A DNA stretch of 64,000 nt from Asticcacaulis benevestitus DSM 16100 = ATCC BAA-896 (lineage in GTDB: Bacteria; Pseudomonadota; Alphaproteobacteria; Caulobacterales; Caulobacteraceae). Numbering within the stretch: position 1 is the stretch's first letter; the number at the start of each line of letters is the position of its first letter. Of this stretch, positions 45,216 to 54,288 are shown piece after piece. Location of the stretch: the NCBI RefSeq assembly GCF_000376105.1, contig NZ_AQWM01000002.1, forward strand, positions 186,001 to 250,000, given 5' to 3'. Under the pieces are notes generated by a model. That model did not search any database. It had not been told where the DNA came from and saw only the letters and a program-made list of their open reading frames with translations. The translations under genes were made by a program, and so were the position numbers.

Positions 45216-48182
45216 ATGGCAGACGACAGCGGTCGGCTTAATCAGGTGTTCGCGGAAACTTCGTTTCTGTACGGCACCAACGCGATCTTCATCGAGCAGA
45301 TGCAGGAACGCTGGGCGCAGGACCCCACTTCGGTTTCCCCCGAATGGCGCGCCTTCTTCGATTCCCTCATGGACAGACCCGAAACGGTCAGCGCCAACGC
45401 CAATGTCGGCGGCTGGGCACAACCGGTCAATGTCCCGCGCGATGACCTGACCTCCGCCATGGATGGCGTGTGGCCGGCCGTGCAGGCCAAGGTCGAAAAG
45501 ACCATCGCCACCAAGAACCCCGGTGCCTCCCCCGCCGATCTTCAGGCTGCCTCGCGTGACTCGATCCGCGCCCTGATGCTGATCCGCGCCTTCCGTATCC
45601 GCGGTCACCTGCAATCGAACCTCGACCCGCTGGGTCTTGAGCCGGTTCACCAGAACCCTGAACTGACGCCGGAATACTGGGGCTTCACCGCCGCCGACCA
45701 GGATCGTTCGATCTTCATCGATGGCGTGCTGGGTCTGGAATCGGCCACCCTCAAGGAAATTATCGCCATCGTGCGCCGCACCTATTGCGGCAATATCGGC
45801 GTGCAGTACATGCACATCGCCGACCCGGTCGAAAAGGCCTGGGTGCAGGAACGCATCGAAGGCCGCGACAAGGAAATCAGCTTCACCAAGGAAGGCAAGA
45901 TCGCCATCCTCAAGAAGCTGATCGAAACCGAAGGCTTCGAGCGCTTCTGTCACCGTCGCTTCCCCGGCACCAAGCGCTTCGGCCTCGATGGCGGCGAAGC
46001 CATGATCCCGGCGCTGGAACAAATCATCAAGCGCGGTGGCGCGCTCGGCGTGAAGGACATCATCTTCGGCATGGCCCACCGTGGCCGCCTGAATACGCTG
46101 GCCGGCGTCATGGGCAAGCCCTATCGCGCCATCTTCCACGAATTCCAGGGCGGCACCTCGCTGCCTTCGGATATCGAAGGCTCGTCGGACGTCAAGTATC
46201 ACATGGGCGCCTCGTCGGACCGTGAGTTCGACGGCAATAAGGTCCACCTGTCGCTGACCGCCAACCCGTCGCACCTTGAGATCGTCAATCCGGTCGTGCT
46301 CGGCAAGACGCGCGCCAAGCAGGCCTTCCATCTGAAAAACAACCCGGAACTGAACACCGAAAACGGTCCGGATCGCGGCATGGCCATGGGCCTGCTGATC
46401 CACGGTGACGCCGCCTTCGCGGGCCAGGGCGTCGGCATGGAATGCCTCGCGCTGATGGGCCTCAAGGGCTACAAGACCGGCGGCACGATGCACTTCGTGA
46501 TCAACAACCAGATCGGTTTCACCACCGCGCCGCGCTTCTCGCGCTCGTCGCCCTATCCGTCGGACGTGGCGCTGATGGCGCAGGCGCCGATCCTGCATTG
46601 TAACGGTGACGATCCGGAAGCCGTGGTCTTCGCCGCCAAGATGGCGACCGAGTTCCGCCAGAAGTTCGCCAAGGACGTGGTCGTCGATATGTTCTGCTAT
46701 CGCCGCTTCGGTCACAACGAAGGCGACGATCCCACGTTCACACAGCCGATCATGTACGCCAAGATCAAGGACCATCCGTCGACGCGCGAACTGTACTCGG
46801 CGCGCCTGATCAAGGAAGGTGTGCTGACGCAAGCCGAAGCCGATGGCTTCATTGCTGAGTTCGACGCTTTCCTCGATGCTGAATTCGAAGCCGGCAAGGT
46901 CTACAAGGCCACCAAGGCCGACTGGCTGGACGGCAAGTGGCAAGGCCTCGGCCTGCCGGAAGAAGACGAACGCCGTGGCTCGACCTCCGTGCCGCGCGCC
47001 AAGCTCGTCGAACTCGGCACCAAGATCACCATGATCCCGAACGAGGTCGATGCCCACAAGACCCTGCGCCGTGTTATCGACGCCCGCCGCCAGATGATCG
47101 AAACCGGTGAGAACCTCGATTGGGCCACCGCCGAATCGCTGGCCTTCACCTCACTGCTCGATGAGGGCTTCCCTGTCCGCCTGTCGGGTCAGGATTCGAT
47201 CCGCGGCACCTTCTCGCAGCGCCACTCGGCCTTCGTCGATCAACGCACGGAAAACCGCTACTTCCCGTTCAACCACATCCGCGACGGTCAGGCCCTCTAC
47301 GAAGGCATCGACTCGGCCCTGTCGGAAGAGGCGGTTCTGGGTTACGAATACGGCTACTCGCTGGCCGATCCGAACACGCTGACCCTGTGGGAAGGCCAGT
47401 TCGGCGACTTCGTCAACGGCGCCCAGGTCATCATCGACCAGTTCATCAGTAGCGGTGAGCGCAAGTGGCTGCGCATGTCGGGTCTCGTCATGCTGCTGCC
47501 GCACGGTTACGAAGGTCAGGGCCCCGAGCACTCCTCGGCACGCCTTGAGCGCTTCCTGCAACAGTGCGCCGAAGACAATATGCAGGTCGCCAACTGCACG
47601 ACGCCGTCGAACTACTTCCACATCCTGCGCCGTCAGATCCACCGTCCGTTCCGCAAGCCGCTGATCCTGATGACGCCGAAATCGCTTCTGCGTCACAAGA
47701 AGGCCGTGTCGTCGCTGTCGGAAATCTCCGAAGGTTCGTCGTTCCACCGCGTGCTGCACGATGACGCCGAGCGCCGTCCCGAGGTTTCCGGCATCAAGAT
47801 CGCGTCGGACGACAAGATCCGCCGCGTCGTGCTGTGCTCCGGCAAGGTCTATTACGACCTGCTCGAAGACCGCGAAAAGAAGCAGATCAAGGACGTCTAC
47901 CTGATGCGCCTTGAGCAGTTCTATCCGTGGCCGATGAAGTCGCTGATGACCGAACTGGGCCGCTTCAAGAACGCCGAGCTGGTATGGTGCCAGGAAGAAC
48001 CGAAGAACATGGGCGGCTGGACGTTTGTCGAGCCGTGGCTTGAACTGACGCTCGCCCGCCTCTCCATCAAGGCCAAGCGCGCCCGTTATGTCGGCCGTCC
48101 GGCCTCGGCCTCGACCGCCGCCGGCACGATGAGCCGCCACCTCAAAGAACTCGAAACGTTTTTGAATGAAGCCTTCGCCTAA
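45216..48182 (+). CDS. sucA: 2-oxoglutarate dehydrogenase E1 component
   Basis: 988 aa. Thiamine-diphosphate-dependent decarboxylase of the OGDH complex. N-terminal 'SFLYGTNAIFIEQMQERW' is the E2-binding segment; 'FGMAHRGRLNTLAGVMGKP' and 'HGDAAFAGQGVGMECLAL' with 'NNQIGFTTAP' bind ThDP and Mg. 'HSSARLERFLQQCAEDNMQV' and 'WCQEEPKNMGGW' are in the C-terminal part. Followed by odhB with a 78-base gap. Confidence 0.97.
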   Translation: MADDSGRLNQVFAETSFLYGTNAIFIEQMQERWAQDPTSVSPEWRAFFDSLMDRPETVSANANVGGWAQPVNVPRDDLTSAMDGVWPAVQAKVEKTIATKNPGASPADLQAASRDSIRALMLIRAFRIRGHLQSNLDPLGLEPVHQNPELTPEYWGFTAADQDRSIFIDGVLGLESATLKEIIAIVRRTYCGNIGVQYMHIADPVEKAWVQERIEGRDKEISFTKEGKIAILKKLIETEGFERFCHRRFPGTKRFGLDGGEAMIPALEQIIKRGGALGVKDIIFGMAHRGRLNTLAGVMGKPYRAIFHEFQGGTSLPSDIEGSSDVKYHMGASSDREFDGNKVHLSLTANPSHLEIVNPVVLGKTRAKQAFHLKNNPELNTENGPDRGMAMGLLIHGDAAFAGQGVGMECLALMGLKGYKTGGTMHFVINNQIGFTTAPRFSRSSPYPSDVALMAQAPILHCNGDDPEAVVFAAKMATEFRQKFAKDVVVDMFCYRRFGHNEGDDPTFTQPIMYAKIKDHPSTRELYSARLIKEGVLTQAEADGFIAEFDAFLDAEFEAGKVYKATKADWLDGKWQGLGLPEEDERRGSTSVPRAKLVELGTKITMIPNEVDAHKTLRRVIDARRQMIETGENLDWATAESLAFTSLLDEGFPVRLSGQDSIRGTFSQRHSAFVDQRTENRYFPFNHIRDGQALYEGIDSALSEEAVLGYEYGYSLADPNTLTLWEGQFGDFVNGAQVIIDQFISSGERKWLRMSGLVMLLPHGYEGQGPEHSSARLERFLQQCAEDNMQVANCTTPSNYFHILRRQIHRPFRKPLILMTPKSLLRHKKAVSSLSEISEGSSFHRVLHDDAERRPEVSGIKIASDDKIRRVVLCSGKVYYDLLEDREKKQIKDVYLMRLEQFYPWPMKSLMTELGRFKNAELVWCQEEPKNMGGWTFVEPWLELTLARLSIKAKRARYVGRPASASTAAGTMSRHLKELETFLNEAFA

Positions 48183-48260
48183 CGGCGAAGCTTCTTCGGA
48201 ACGTCTTTCTCAAATCCTTCGCTGAACAGCACACAAAAATCAAAATTGGAGCCTGACCCC

Positions 48261-49802
48261 ATGGCTGACATCCTCGTTCCCGTTCTGGGAGAATCCGTAA
48301 CCGAAGCCTCGATCGCCAAGTGGACGAAAAAGTCCGGCGAAACCGTCAAGAAGGACGAAGTGCTCGTCGAGCTGGAAACCGATAAGGTTTCGCTCGAAGT
48401 GGCCTCGCCGTCCGATGGCGTTCTGACCATCCTCGTCGGTGAAGGCGAAACCGTAACGCCGGGCGTCGTGCTCGGCACCGTCGGTGGCGCCGGTTCTTCT
48501 GTATCGCCCGCCGCTGTGGCCGCACCGGCCGCCACCCCTGCCGCGGCGCCCGCACCTGTGGCGGCTCCTGCTGCTGCTCCCGCGGCCGCTCCCTCAGCTT
48601 CTGGCACCCTGCTCGACGTCAAGACTCCGGTCATGGGTGAATCGGTCGCCGAAGGCGCCATCTCGACCTGGCGCAAGAAGAAGGGCGACGCGGTCAAGAA
48701 GGACGAAATCCTCGTCGAAATCGAAACCGACAAGGTCGCCGTTGAGGTCGCTTCGCCGGCCGATGGCACGCTGGCCGATATCCTGGCCGCCGATGGCGCC
48801 ACGGTAACGCCGGGCCAGGTCATCGCCCGCATCTCGACCGATGGCTCGGTTGCCGCCTCGGCACCTGCGGCCGCGCCTGCCCCTGTGGCCGCGCCCGTCG
48901 CTGCCGCTCCGGCCACCGACAAACCGCTGTCGCCTTCGGTTCAGCGCATCGTCACCGAAACCGGCCTTGACCCGAACAAGGTCGATGGCACCGGCAAGGA
49001 CGGCCGCATCACCAAGGGCGACGCCCTCGCCGCCCTGTCCGCGCCGGCTCCTGTCGCCACCGTGCCGGTTGCCCCCGCACCTGCCGCCCCTCGCGCCATC
49101 GGCCCTCGTGAAGAGCGCGTGAAAATGACGCGCCTGCGCCAGACCATCGCCCGCCGCCTCAAGGAATCGCAATCCACCGCCGCCCAGCTCACGACCTTCA
49201 ACGAAGTCGACATGACCACGGTCATGGCCCTGCGCGCCACCTACAAGGACGCCTTTGAAAAGCGCCACGGCGTGAAGCTGGGCTTCATGTCCTTCTTCGC
49301 CAAGGCCGTTGTCGCCGCGCTGAAGGACATTCCGGCCGTCAACGCCGAGATCGACGGCACCGACATCATCTACAAGAACCACTATGACCTCGGCGTCGCT
49401 GTCGGCACCGAAAAGGGTCTGGTCGTTCCGGTTCTGCGCGATGTCGACACCCTGTCGCTCGCCGGCATCGAAAAGGGCATCGCCGCGCTTGGCAAACAGG
49501 CCCGTGACGGCACGCTCAGCATCGACCAGTTGCAAGGCGGCACCTTCACCATCACCAACGGCGGCATCTACGGCTCGCTGATGTCGACGCCGATCCTCAA
49601 CATGCCGCAGGTCGGCATCCTCGGCATGCACAACATCGTGCAGCGCCCGATGGTGGTCAATGGCCAGATCGTCGCCCGCCCGATGATGTACCTCGCCCTC
49701 TCTTACGATCACCGCATCGTCGATGGCAAGGAAGCCGTGACCTTCCTCGTTCGCATCAAGGAAGGCCTCGAAGATCCGCAACGCTTCATCCTCGACGTCT
49801 AG
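48261..49802 (+). CDS. sucB: 2-oxoglutarate dehydrogenase E2 with two lipoyl domains
   Basis: 513 aa from ATG 48261. Two tandem lipoyl domains: Lys42 in '[11 protein letters not shown]' and Lys158 in '[11 protein letters not shown]', separated by an Ala/Pro linker (residues about 80-115). A second Ala/Pro linker leads to the E1/E3-binding domain (about 222-262), then the catalytic succinyltransferase domain with '[16 protein letters not shown]' near the end. Most E2o proteins have one lipoyl domain. The two copies are similar and in-frame, suggesting duplication. It sits behind sucA; lpd for E3 lies at 54.3 kb. Confidence 0.95.
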   Translation: MADILVPVLGESVTEASIAKWTKKSGETVKKDEVLVELETDKVSLEVASPSDGVLTILVGEGETVTPGVVLGTVGGAGSSVSPAAVAAPAATPAAAPAPVAAPAAAPAAAPSASGTLLDVKTPVMGESVAEGAISTWRKKKGDAVKKDEILVEIETDKVAVEVASPADGTLADILAADGATVTPGQVIARISTDGSVAASAPAAAPAPVAAPVAAAPATDKPLSPSVQRIVTETGLDPNKVDGTGKDGRITKGDALAALSAPAPVATVPVAPAPAAPRAIGPREERVKMTRLRQTIARRLKESQSTAAQLTTFNEVDMTTVMALRATYKDAFEKRHGVKLGFMSFFAKAVVAALKDIPAVNAEIDGTDIIYKNHYDLGVAVGTEKGLVVPVLRDVDTLSLAGIEKGIAALGKQARDGTLSIDQLQGGTFTITNGGIYGSLMSTPILNMPQVGILGMHNIVQRPMVVNGQIVARPMMYLALSYDHRIVDGKEAVTFLVRIKEGLEDPQRFILDV

Positions 49803-49851
49803 GCTTGAGGAGCGCGGTTGCGAGGCGCCTCGCGACGTTTGAGTAAAAAAA

Positions 49852-49884
49852 GAAAAGCCGCTCCTCACGGGGCGGCTTTTTCTT
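49852..49884 (+). terminator. Intrinsic terminator after sucB
   Basis: GCCGCTCC-TCAC-GGGGCGGC stem (one T-G pair) between AAAA and TTTTT. A 14-bp perfect palindrome GCGAGGCGCCTCGC (49820-49833) precedes it. Confidence 0.85.
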
Positions 49885-49922
49885 TAACAGGGCTATGCTA
49901 TGACTGGCGAAAAGAGGCCCCC

Positions 49923-51116
49923 ATGTCGCTACCTGTCTTCCGTTTCGCCCTTGCGGCGCTGGCCATGCTGTCGCTCGGCGGTTGCCTGACCGTGCCGCGT
50001 GACGCCACCGTGACCAATGAAGCAGCGGCGGCGATCGTGCCGCAATTCCTCAACGCCCGTTTCAATGCCGATGACCCCACCCTGTCGGCGCGGCTTGAGA
50101 AAGACATGCGCGCCACCATCGCCAAGCACCTCTCCACCGGCCCTTACCAGATTCTGGCACTCTCCGGCGGCGGTGCCGACGGAGCCTATGGTGCCGGCGT
50201 GCTGATCGGCTGGACCAAGCGCGGCGATCGCCCGCAGTTCAGCATGGTGACCGGCGTCTCGACCGGCGCCCTGATCGCCCCTTTCGCCTTCTTAGGGCCC
50301 GACTATGACGCCAAGTTGCGCGAAGCCTATACCAGCGGTGTCGCGGCTGGCCTGACACGCAAGCGCGGCCTCTATGCCGCCTTCACGCCCGGCATCTTCC
50401 AGGCGGGCGAACTGCGCAATTTGGTGGCGCGCTATATCGATGATGACCTGATCGAGGCCATCGCGCGCGAACAACTCAAAGGGCGACGCCTGTTCGTCGC
50501 CACCACCAATCTCGACAGCCAGGAAGGCGTGGTCTGGGATATCGGCGCCATCGCCCTGGAGGCGAAGACCCACCCTTACAAGCGGGCGGCGGCGCGTGAC
50601 CTGATCTGCAAGGTGCTGGTCGCCTCGGCCAGCGTGCCGGGCGCCTTCGCGCCGGTGATGATCGAAACCGACACGGTGGGTGACCAGAACCCGGAAGCGC
50701 TAGGCCCAAAAGGCCATCCCCTGCAGGAAATGCACGTCGACGGCAGCGTGACCCTGCCCTTCTTTATCCTGCCGGAATCGATGCTCGACTGGACCGTGCC
50801 CACCGACCTGCGTCGTGGCGGCCACGTCTATGTACTCGTCAATGGCAAGATCAATGCGGCCTATGCCGTGACGAAGAACAACGCCGTCACCATCGCCGCC
50901 CGCAGTCTGGAAACCATCACCAAAGCACAGGCGCGCCTCACCCTGGTGGCCTTGCGCGGCTTTGCCGAACGCAACGATCTCAGCATGTCGGTCACCGCCA
51001 TGCCGGATGATTTCGTCGAGGGCGGGATGCTGGCCTTTGATACGCAGAGCATGAACAAGGTGTTCGACAAGGGCTATGCCATCGGCCTGTCGGCGCAAAA
51101 CTGGACGGATAAATAA
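49923..51116 (+). CDS. Patatin-like phospholipase lipoprotein
   Basis: 397 aa from ATG 49923. Lipobox L-G-G-C near residue 20. Patatin fold with oxyanion loop 'LSGGGADGAYGAGVL', nucleophile G-V-S-T-G (GxSxG) and Asp in 'HVDGSVTLPFF' (D-G catalytic dyad). It probably acts on phospholipids at the outer membrane or in the periplasm. The complete dyad suggests activity. It follows the sucB terminator, so it has its own promoter. Confidence 0.88.
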   Translation: MSLPVFRFALAALAMLSLGGCLTVPRDATVTNEAAAAIVPQFLNARFNADDPTLSARLEKDMRATIAKHLSTGPYQILALSGGGADGAYGAGVLIGWTKRGDRPQFSMVTGVSTGALIAPFAFLGPDYDAKLREAYTSGVAAGLTRKRGLYAAFTPGIFQAGELRNLVARYIDDDLIEAIAREQLKGRRLFVATTNLDSQEGVVWDIGAIALEAKTHPYKRAAARDLICKVLVASASVPGAFAPVMIETDTVGDQNPEALGPKGHPLQEMHVDGSVTLPFFILPESMLDWTVPTDLRRGGHVYVLVNGKINAAYAVTKNNAVTIAARSLETITKAQARLTLVALRGFAERNDLSMSVTAMPDDFVEGGMLAFDTQSMNKVFDKGYAIGLSAQNWTDK

Positions 51117-51224
51117 GCCACACTGCGCTGATCTAACGTCGGGCCAGCGTGTAAAGCACTGGCATAACGATGGTGCATGAATTAGTCTCTTTAAAATAAT
51201 TAATATAAAACAGGGATCTGGGGC

Positions 51225-52088
51225 ATGAAAACCTTAAAATTATTGGGATTGGCAGCCGTGTGCCTGCCGCTCGTGATCGGCAGCGCCGCCCAGGCCGCCA
51301 GCAAGAAACGCGAACTCAGCAACAAGGAAACCTTCACTGCCGCCGATGCGGTGAAAGGTCAGGCCTATGTCAACGCCGCCATGACCGCGCCGATGATGGA
51401 TCTGTTGAGCAAGGCCGATGTCCAGCATCCGGAGATCATGCTCGAATATGGTCTGGCGCTCGATCTGGGCCGGCCGTCGGTCTCGAAAAACATGAGCAAG
51501 GACGACCGCGAAAAGCTGAAACGTGGTTTCCGCACCATGCTCGATCTCTATCTCAACAAGAGCGATAAGTTCGATATCACGTTCGATGAAGACGCTATGC
51601 TCGATCAGTCCGAATTCTGGATCTATCTCGCCAAGCACGTCGGCCGCCCCAAGCCGCGTCAGGCTCAGCTTAGCCAGCAGGTGGACCCGATGTCCCCCAA
51701 TGGCGTGGGCGGCCTGGCCTTCGTGCCGGACGATTCCGATCAGGACAAGGAATTCAACCTGAACACCGACCTGATCCTCAAGTTCAGTGTCGTCAATGCC
51801 GCCACCACCTGCGCGCAGTCCGCCTTCGCCTTCGCCCGTATGCGCAAGGCCCAGACCGTCGATATCACGGAAACCAAGCTAACGCCGGAACAGTTCGCCA
51901 CGGTTCAGACAGCGGCCGTCAAGGCCTACCGCTTTGCCTATGCCGAGGGCCAGATGGCCTGCGGTGATCGTGATTATTTCAACACCGTGGTCGATTTTTC
52001 CAGCCGCAATCTCGGCCATCTCGGCGCGATGAAGGACAACCCCAACGCCGTGGTGGCGACGTTGGGCGAGGTCAAGATCGAAAACTAG
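51225..52088 (+). CDS. Exported protein of unknown function
   Basis: 287 aa. Sec signal peptide (K-T-L-K then hydrophobic L-L-G-L-A-A-V-C-L-P-L-V-I, cleavage after A-Q-A-A). The mature part is hydrophilic with a Cys pair spaced far apart ('TTCAQSAFAF', 'QMACGDRDYF'). A mid region 'DREKLKRGFRTMLDLYLNKSDKFDITFDED' is helical. No family recognised. It converges with the PEBP gene, which is 6 bases away. Confidence 0.7.
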   Translation: MKTLKLLGLAAVCLPLVIGSAAQAASKKRELSNKETFTAADAVKGQAYVNAAMTAPMMDLLSKADVQHPEIMLEYGLALDLGRPSVSKNMSKDDREKLKRGFRTMLDLYLNKSDKFDITFDEDAMLDQSEFWIYLAKHVGRPKPRQAQLSQQVDPMSPNGVGGLAFVPDDSDQDKEFNLNTDLILKFSVVNAATTCAQSAFAFARMRKAQTVDITETKLTPEQFATVQTAAVKAYRFAYAEGQMACGDRDYFNTVVDFSSRNLGHLGAMKDNPNAVVATLGEVKIEN

Positions 52089-52094
52089 ATCTCT

Positions 52095-52631
52095 CTAGCG
52101 CCTGTAACTAAAGGTCAGTGTCGCTTGACCGAGTAGGTTGGCACGCGTCATGAAACCGACCAGGGCCGGCGTGGCATTGGCATCGACCGGCAGGGCGTCG
52201 ACCTTCAAGGCCGACAGGGTGAAGACGTAGGTATGCGCCTCCCCCGCCGGCGGACAGACACCGAGGAACCCCGGCACACCGATATCGCTGCGCGTCTGCA
52301 AAGCCTTCGTCGGCAAGACGCCGGAAGCCGCGATCGCCGTCTGATCGGCCGGGATATTGACCACCACCCAGTGCATGAAGCCTATGCCCGTCGGCGCGTC
52401 CTTGTCATAGAGCGTCAGCACGAAGCTTTTGGTGCCCACCGGCGCATGACTCCAGATCAGGGCCGGGGCGATATTGGCACCGTCGCAGCCGAAGCCATAG
52501 GCCCTCGCCAACACCATGCTTTCCGGCGCCTTGCCGTCCTGAATATCGGGGCTCGACAGGCTAAAATCCTCCGCCTGAGCACCTGTGGCCAGGGCCATGC
52601 CGGCCACGAACGCGAATAGGAATGAGCGCAT
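52095..52631 (-). CDS. YbhB/YbcL-like PEBP-family exported protein
   Basis: 178 aa from ATG 52631. Signal peptide (F-L-F-A-F-V-A-G-M-A-L-A, cleavage after A-Q-A). PEBP fold: 'GANIAPALIWSHAPVGTKSFVLTLYDKDAPT', 'FMHWVVVNIPA', 'YVFTLSALKVDALPV'. The ligand pocket residues D-x-D-A-P and H-W are present. Function of bacterial PEBPs is poorly known. It is divergent from the AraC regulator with 103 bases between starts. Confidence 0.9.
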   Translation of the reverse strand: MRSFLFAFVAGMALATGAQAEDFSLSSPDIQDGKAPESMVLARAYGFGCDGANIAPALIWSHAPVGTKSFVLTLYDKDAPTGIGFMHWVVVNIPADQTAIAASGVLPTKALQTRSDIGVPGFLGVCPPAGEAHTYVFTLSALKVDALPVDANATPALVGFMTRANLLGQATLTFSYRR

Positions 52632-52734
52632 TATCAATCTCCTTGTGGTAAGGAGATGATTTTGGCACATATATCAGTGCTTTGTGGCGCTTACGAGCGC
52701 ATATTTCGTGCTGATCTGCGCAAACGGAGACCTG

Positions 52735-53568
52735 ATGGACACAAGCCTGCTGACCAGTATCCGCTCGGCGGACTATGAACGACGCATCGACATGCGGCCG
52801 GACATCGGCGCTACCGCCTCGGTGCAACAGCGCTCGCGTCTGCGCTTCGCCCACCTGTCCGTGTCGCAACCCTCGATCATCGTCATCGTCAAAGGCGAAA
52901 AGACACTGCAACATCAGGCGATGACAACCGCCGTGGAAGCTGGTCAGGCCATCGTTCTCGATCACGGCACCTATGACATCATCAACCGGCCAGCCGCGGA
53001 CGGCCTGTACGAAGCCTTCTGGCTGGCCTGGGACCATAGCCATATCACCGCTTTCGCCACGCGAACGCCCACCATCAAACCAGCCTGCCCGCAACACCTC
53101 CTGCATATCGAGCCTGACTTTTACGCAGCCCTGCTCAACGCGCGACAGGGCCTGATGCGCGACGATATTCCGGCCGCCATCGCCCGGCACCGCATGGAAG
53201 AGGTGTTATGGTGGCTGTGTGAGAAAGGCATCGCCTTCGAGGCCCGCACAACGCCGTCGCTGATAACCCGCCTCGGTCACCTGCTCGCCGGTCAGCCCGA
53301 CCATGACTGGACCCTGTCTGAGGTCGCCGACCGGCTGGCGATCGGTCAGGCCACTTTGCGCCGGCGGCTGGCGGCGGACGGCAAGACCTTCTCTGATATC
53401 CTGATCGATACGCGCATGTCGCTGGCCCTGACCTTGCTGCAATGCACCGATCAGCCGATCAACCGCATCGCGCTCGATGTCGGCTACGAATCGGCCTCGC
53501 GCTTCGCCGTGCGCTTTCGCAAGCGCTTCGGTTTCGCCCCCAGCGAAGTACGCGGTCACAGCCGGTAG
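52735..53568 (+). CDS. AraC-family transcriptional regulator
   Basis: 277 aa from ATG 52735 (GGAGA a few bases upstream). An N-terminal cupin-like domain is followed by two helix-turn-helix units: 'TLSEVADRLAIGQATLRRRLAADGKTF' and 'PINRIALDVGYESASRFAVRFRKRFGFAPSEVR'. Divergent from the PEBP gene, which is the most likely target. A GTG 17 codons earlier is possible. Confidence 0.9.
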   Translation: MDTSLLTSIRSADYERRIDMRPDIGATASVQQRSRLRFAHLSVSQPSIIVIVKGEKTLQHQAMTTAVEAGQAIVLDHGTYDIINRPAADGLYEAFWLAWDHSHITAFATRTPTIKPACPQHLLHIEPDFYAALLNARQGLMRDDIPAAIARHRMEEVLWWLCEKGIAFEARTTPSLITRLGHLLAGQPDHDWTLSEVADRLAIGQATLRRRLAADGKTFSDILIDTRMSLALTLLQCTDQPINRIALDVGYESASRFAVRFRKRFGFAPSEVRGHSR

Positions 53569-53587
53569 CCAACCGCCAAACTTTGCG

Positions 53588-53604
53588 TTAAGCTCCGGTT
53601 AACC
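53588..53604 (+). promoter_or_regulatory. Perfect CtrA-type motif TTAA-N7-TTAACC
   Basis: TTAA (53588-53591), seven bases, TTAACC (53599-53604), ending 25 bases before the next start. A full match to the CtrA consensus. Its nearness suggests that the membrane protein gene is a CtrA target, perhaps repressed. Confidence 0.6.
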
Positions 53605-53629
53605 ATAACTGGACGGACGGGGTATCGGC

Positions 53630-54172
53630 ATGAAGTTTCTGCGTTGGCTCATCGTGGCGGTGGTGCTCGCCTATGTCGGCTGGATCGCCTTTCCCGTCGT
53701 CAAGGCGTTCCTAGTGCCGGCGCCGGATTACGGCCCCACCATCAGTTCACGTTCCATGGACCAGAGCGATTATTCTGGCGGCTTCAACACCCCGATGAAT
53801 CCCGATGTCGCCGAACCGGTGACGACCTCGATCCAGGGCGATACGGCGGTCGAGGCCATCGTCACCGACAACAAGCCCGTGGTGTGGCTGTGGGGCGCGG
53901 TGATCAGCCTCTATCTGCTGGCCGCCTTCCTGCACGCCAACGGCAATATCCGCGCCGCCCTCATCTACGGGCTGGGCTTCATCGCCGACCTGATCCTGAC
54001 CTACCTGACCAATGGCGACAAGAGCCTGGGGCTGGTCGACAAGCTCTATACGGTCCTTTCAGGCTGGGACCCGCGCTATGTGCTGACCCTCGTCGCCATG
54101 GTGCTGGGCTTCTTCGTCTATATGTCGCGCTTCCGGCCGGTCAAGAAACTGTCCGGCGCGCTTTCCGCCTGA
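53630..54172 (+). CDS. Membrane protein of unknown function behind a CtrA site
   Basis: 180 aa. One N-terminal helix (residues 4-25), a periplasmic or cytosolic stretch of about 55 residues, then three helices ('VVWLWGAVISLYLLAAFL', 'ALIYGLGFIADLILTYL', 'YVLTLVAMVLGFFVYM'). No family recognised. It lies between the AraC gene and lpd with a CtrA box 25 bases upstream. Confidence 0.7.
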   Translation: MKFLRWLIVAVVLAYVGWIAFPVVKAFLVPAPDYGPTISSRSMDQSDYSGGFNTPMNPDVAEPVTTSIQGDTAVEAIVTDNKPVVWLWGAVISLYLLAAFLHANGNIRAALIYGLGFIADLILTYLTNGDKSLGLVDKLYTVLSGWDPRYVLTLVAMVLGFFVYMSRFRPVKKLSGALSA

Positions 54173-54288
54173 GGCCTGAAAGCCGTCTGGCAAAAAAGTC
54201 CGAAAAGTCTGCGTAATTGACTTGACCCGAGGGGGCTGGGCTCCTAGCTAACAGGCAGCAGATTTACCTTATTGGAGAGGGCTTTCGC

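Noticed and set aside
45135-47057. Open frame of 640 codons opposite sucA
   Set aside because: Shadow of sucA; low-complexity His/Arg/Glu-rich product.
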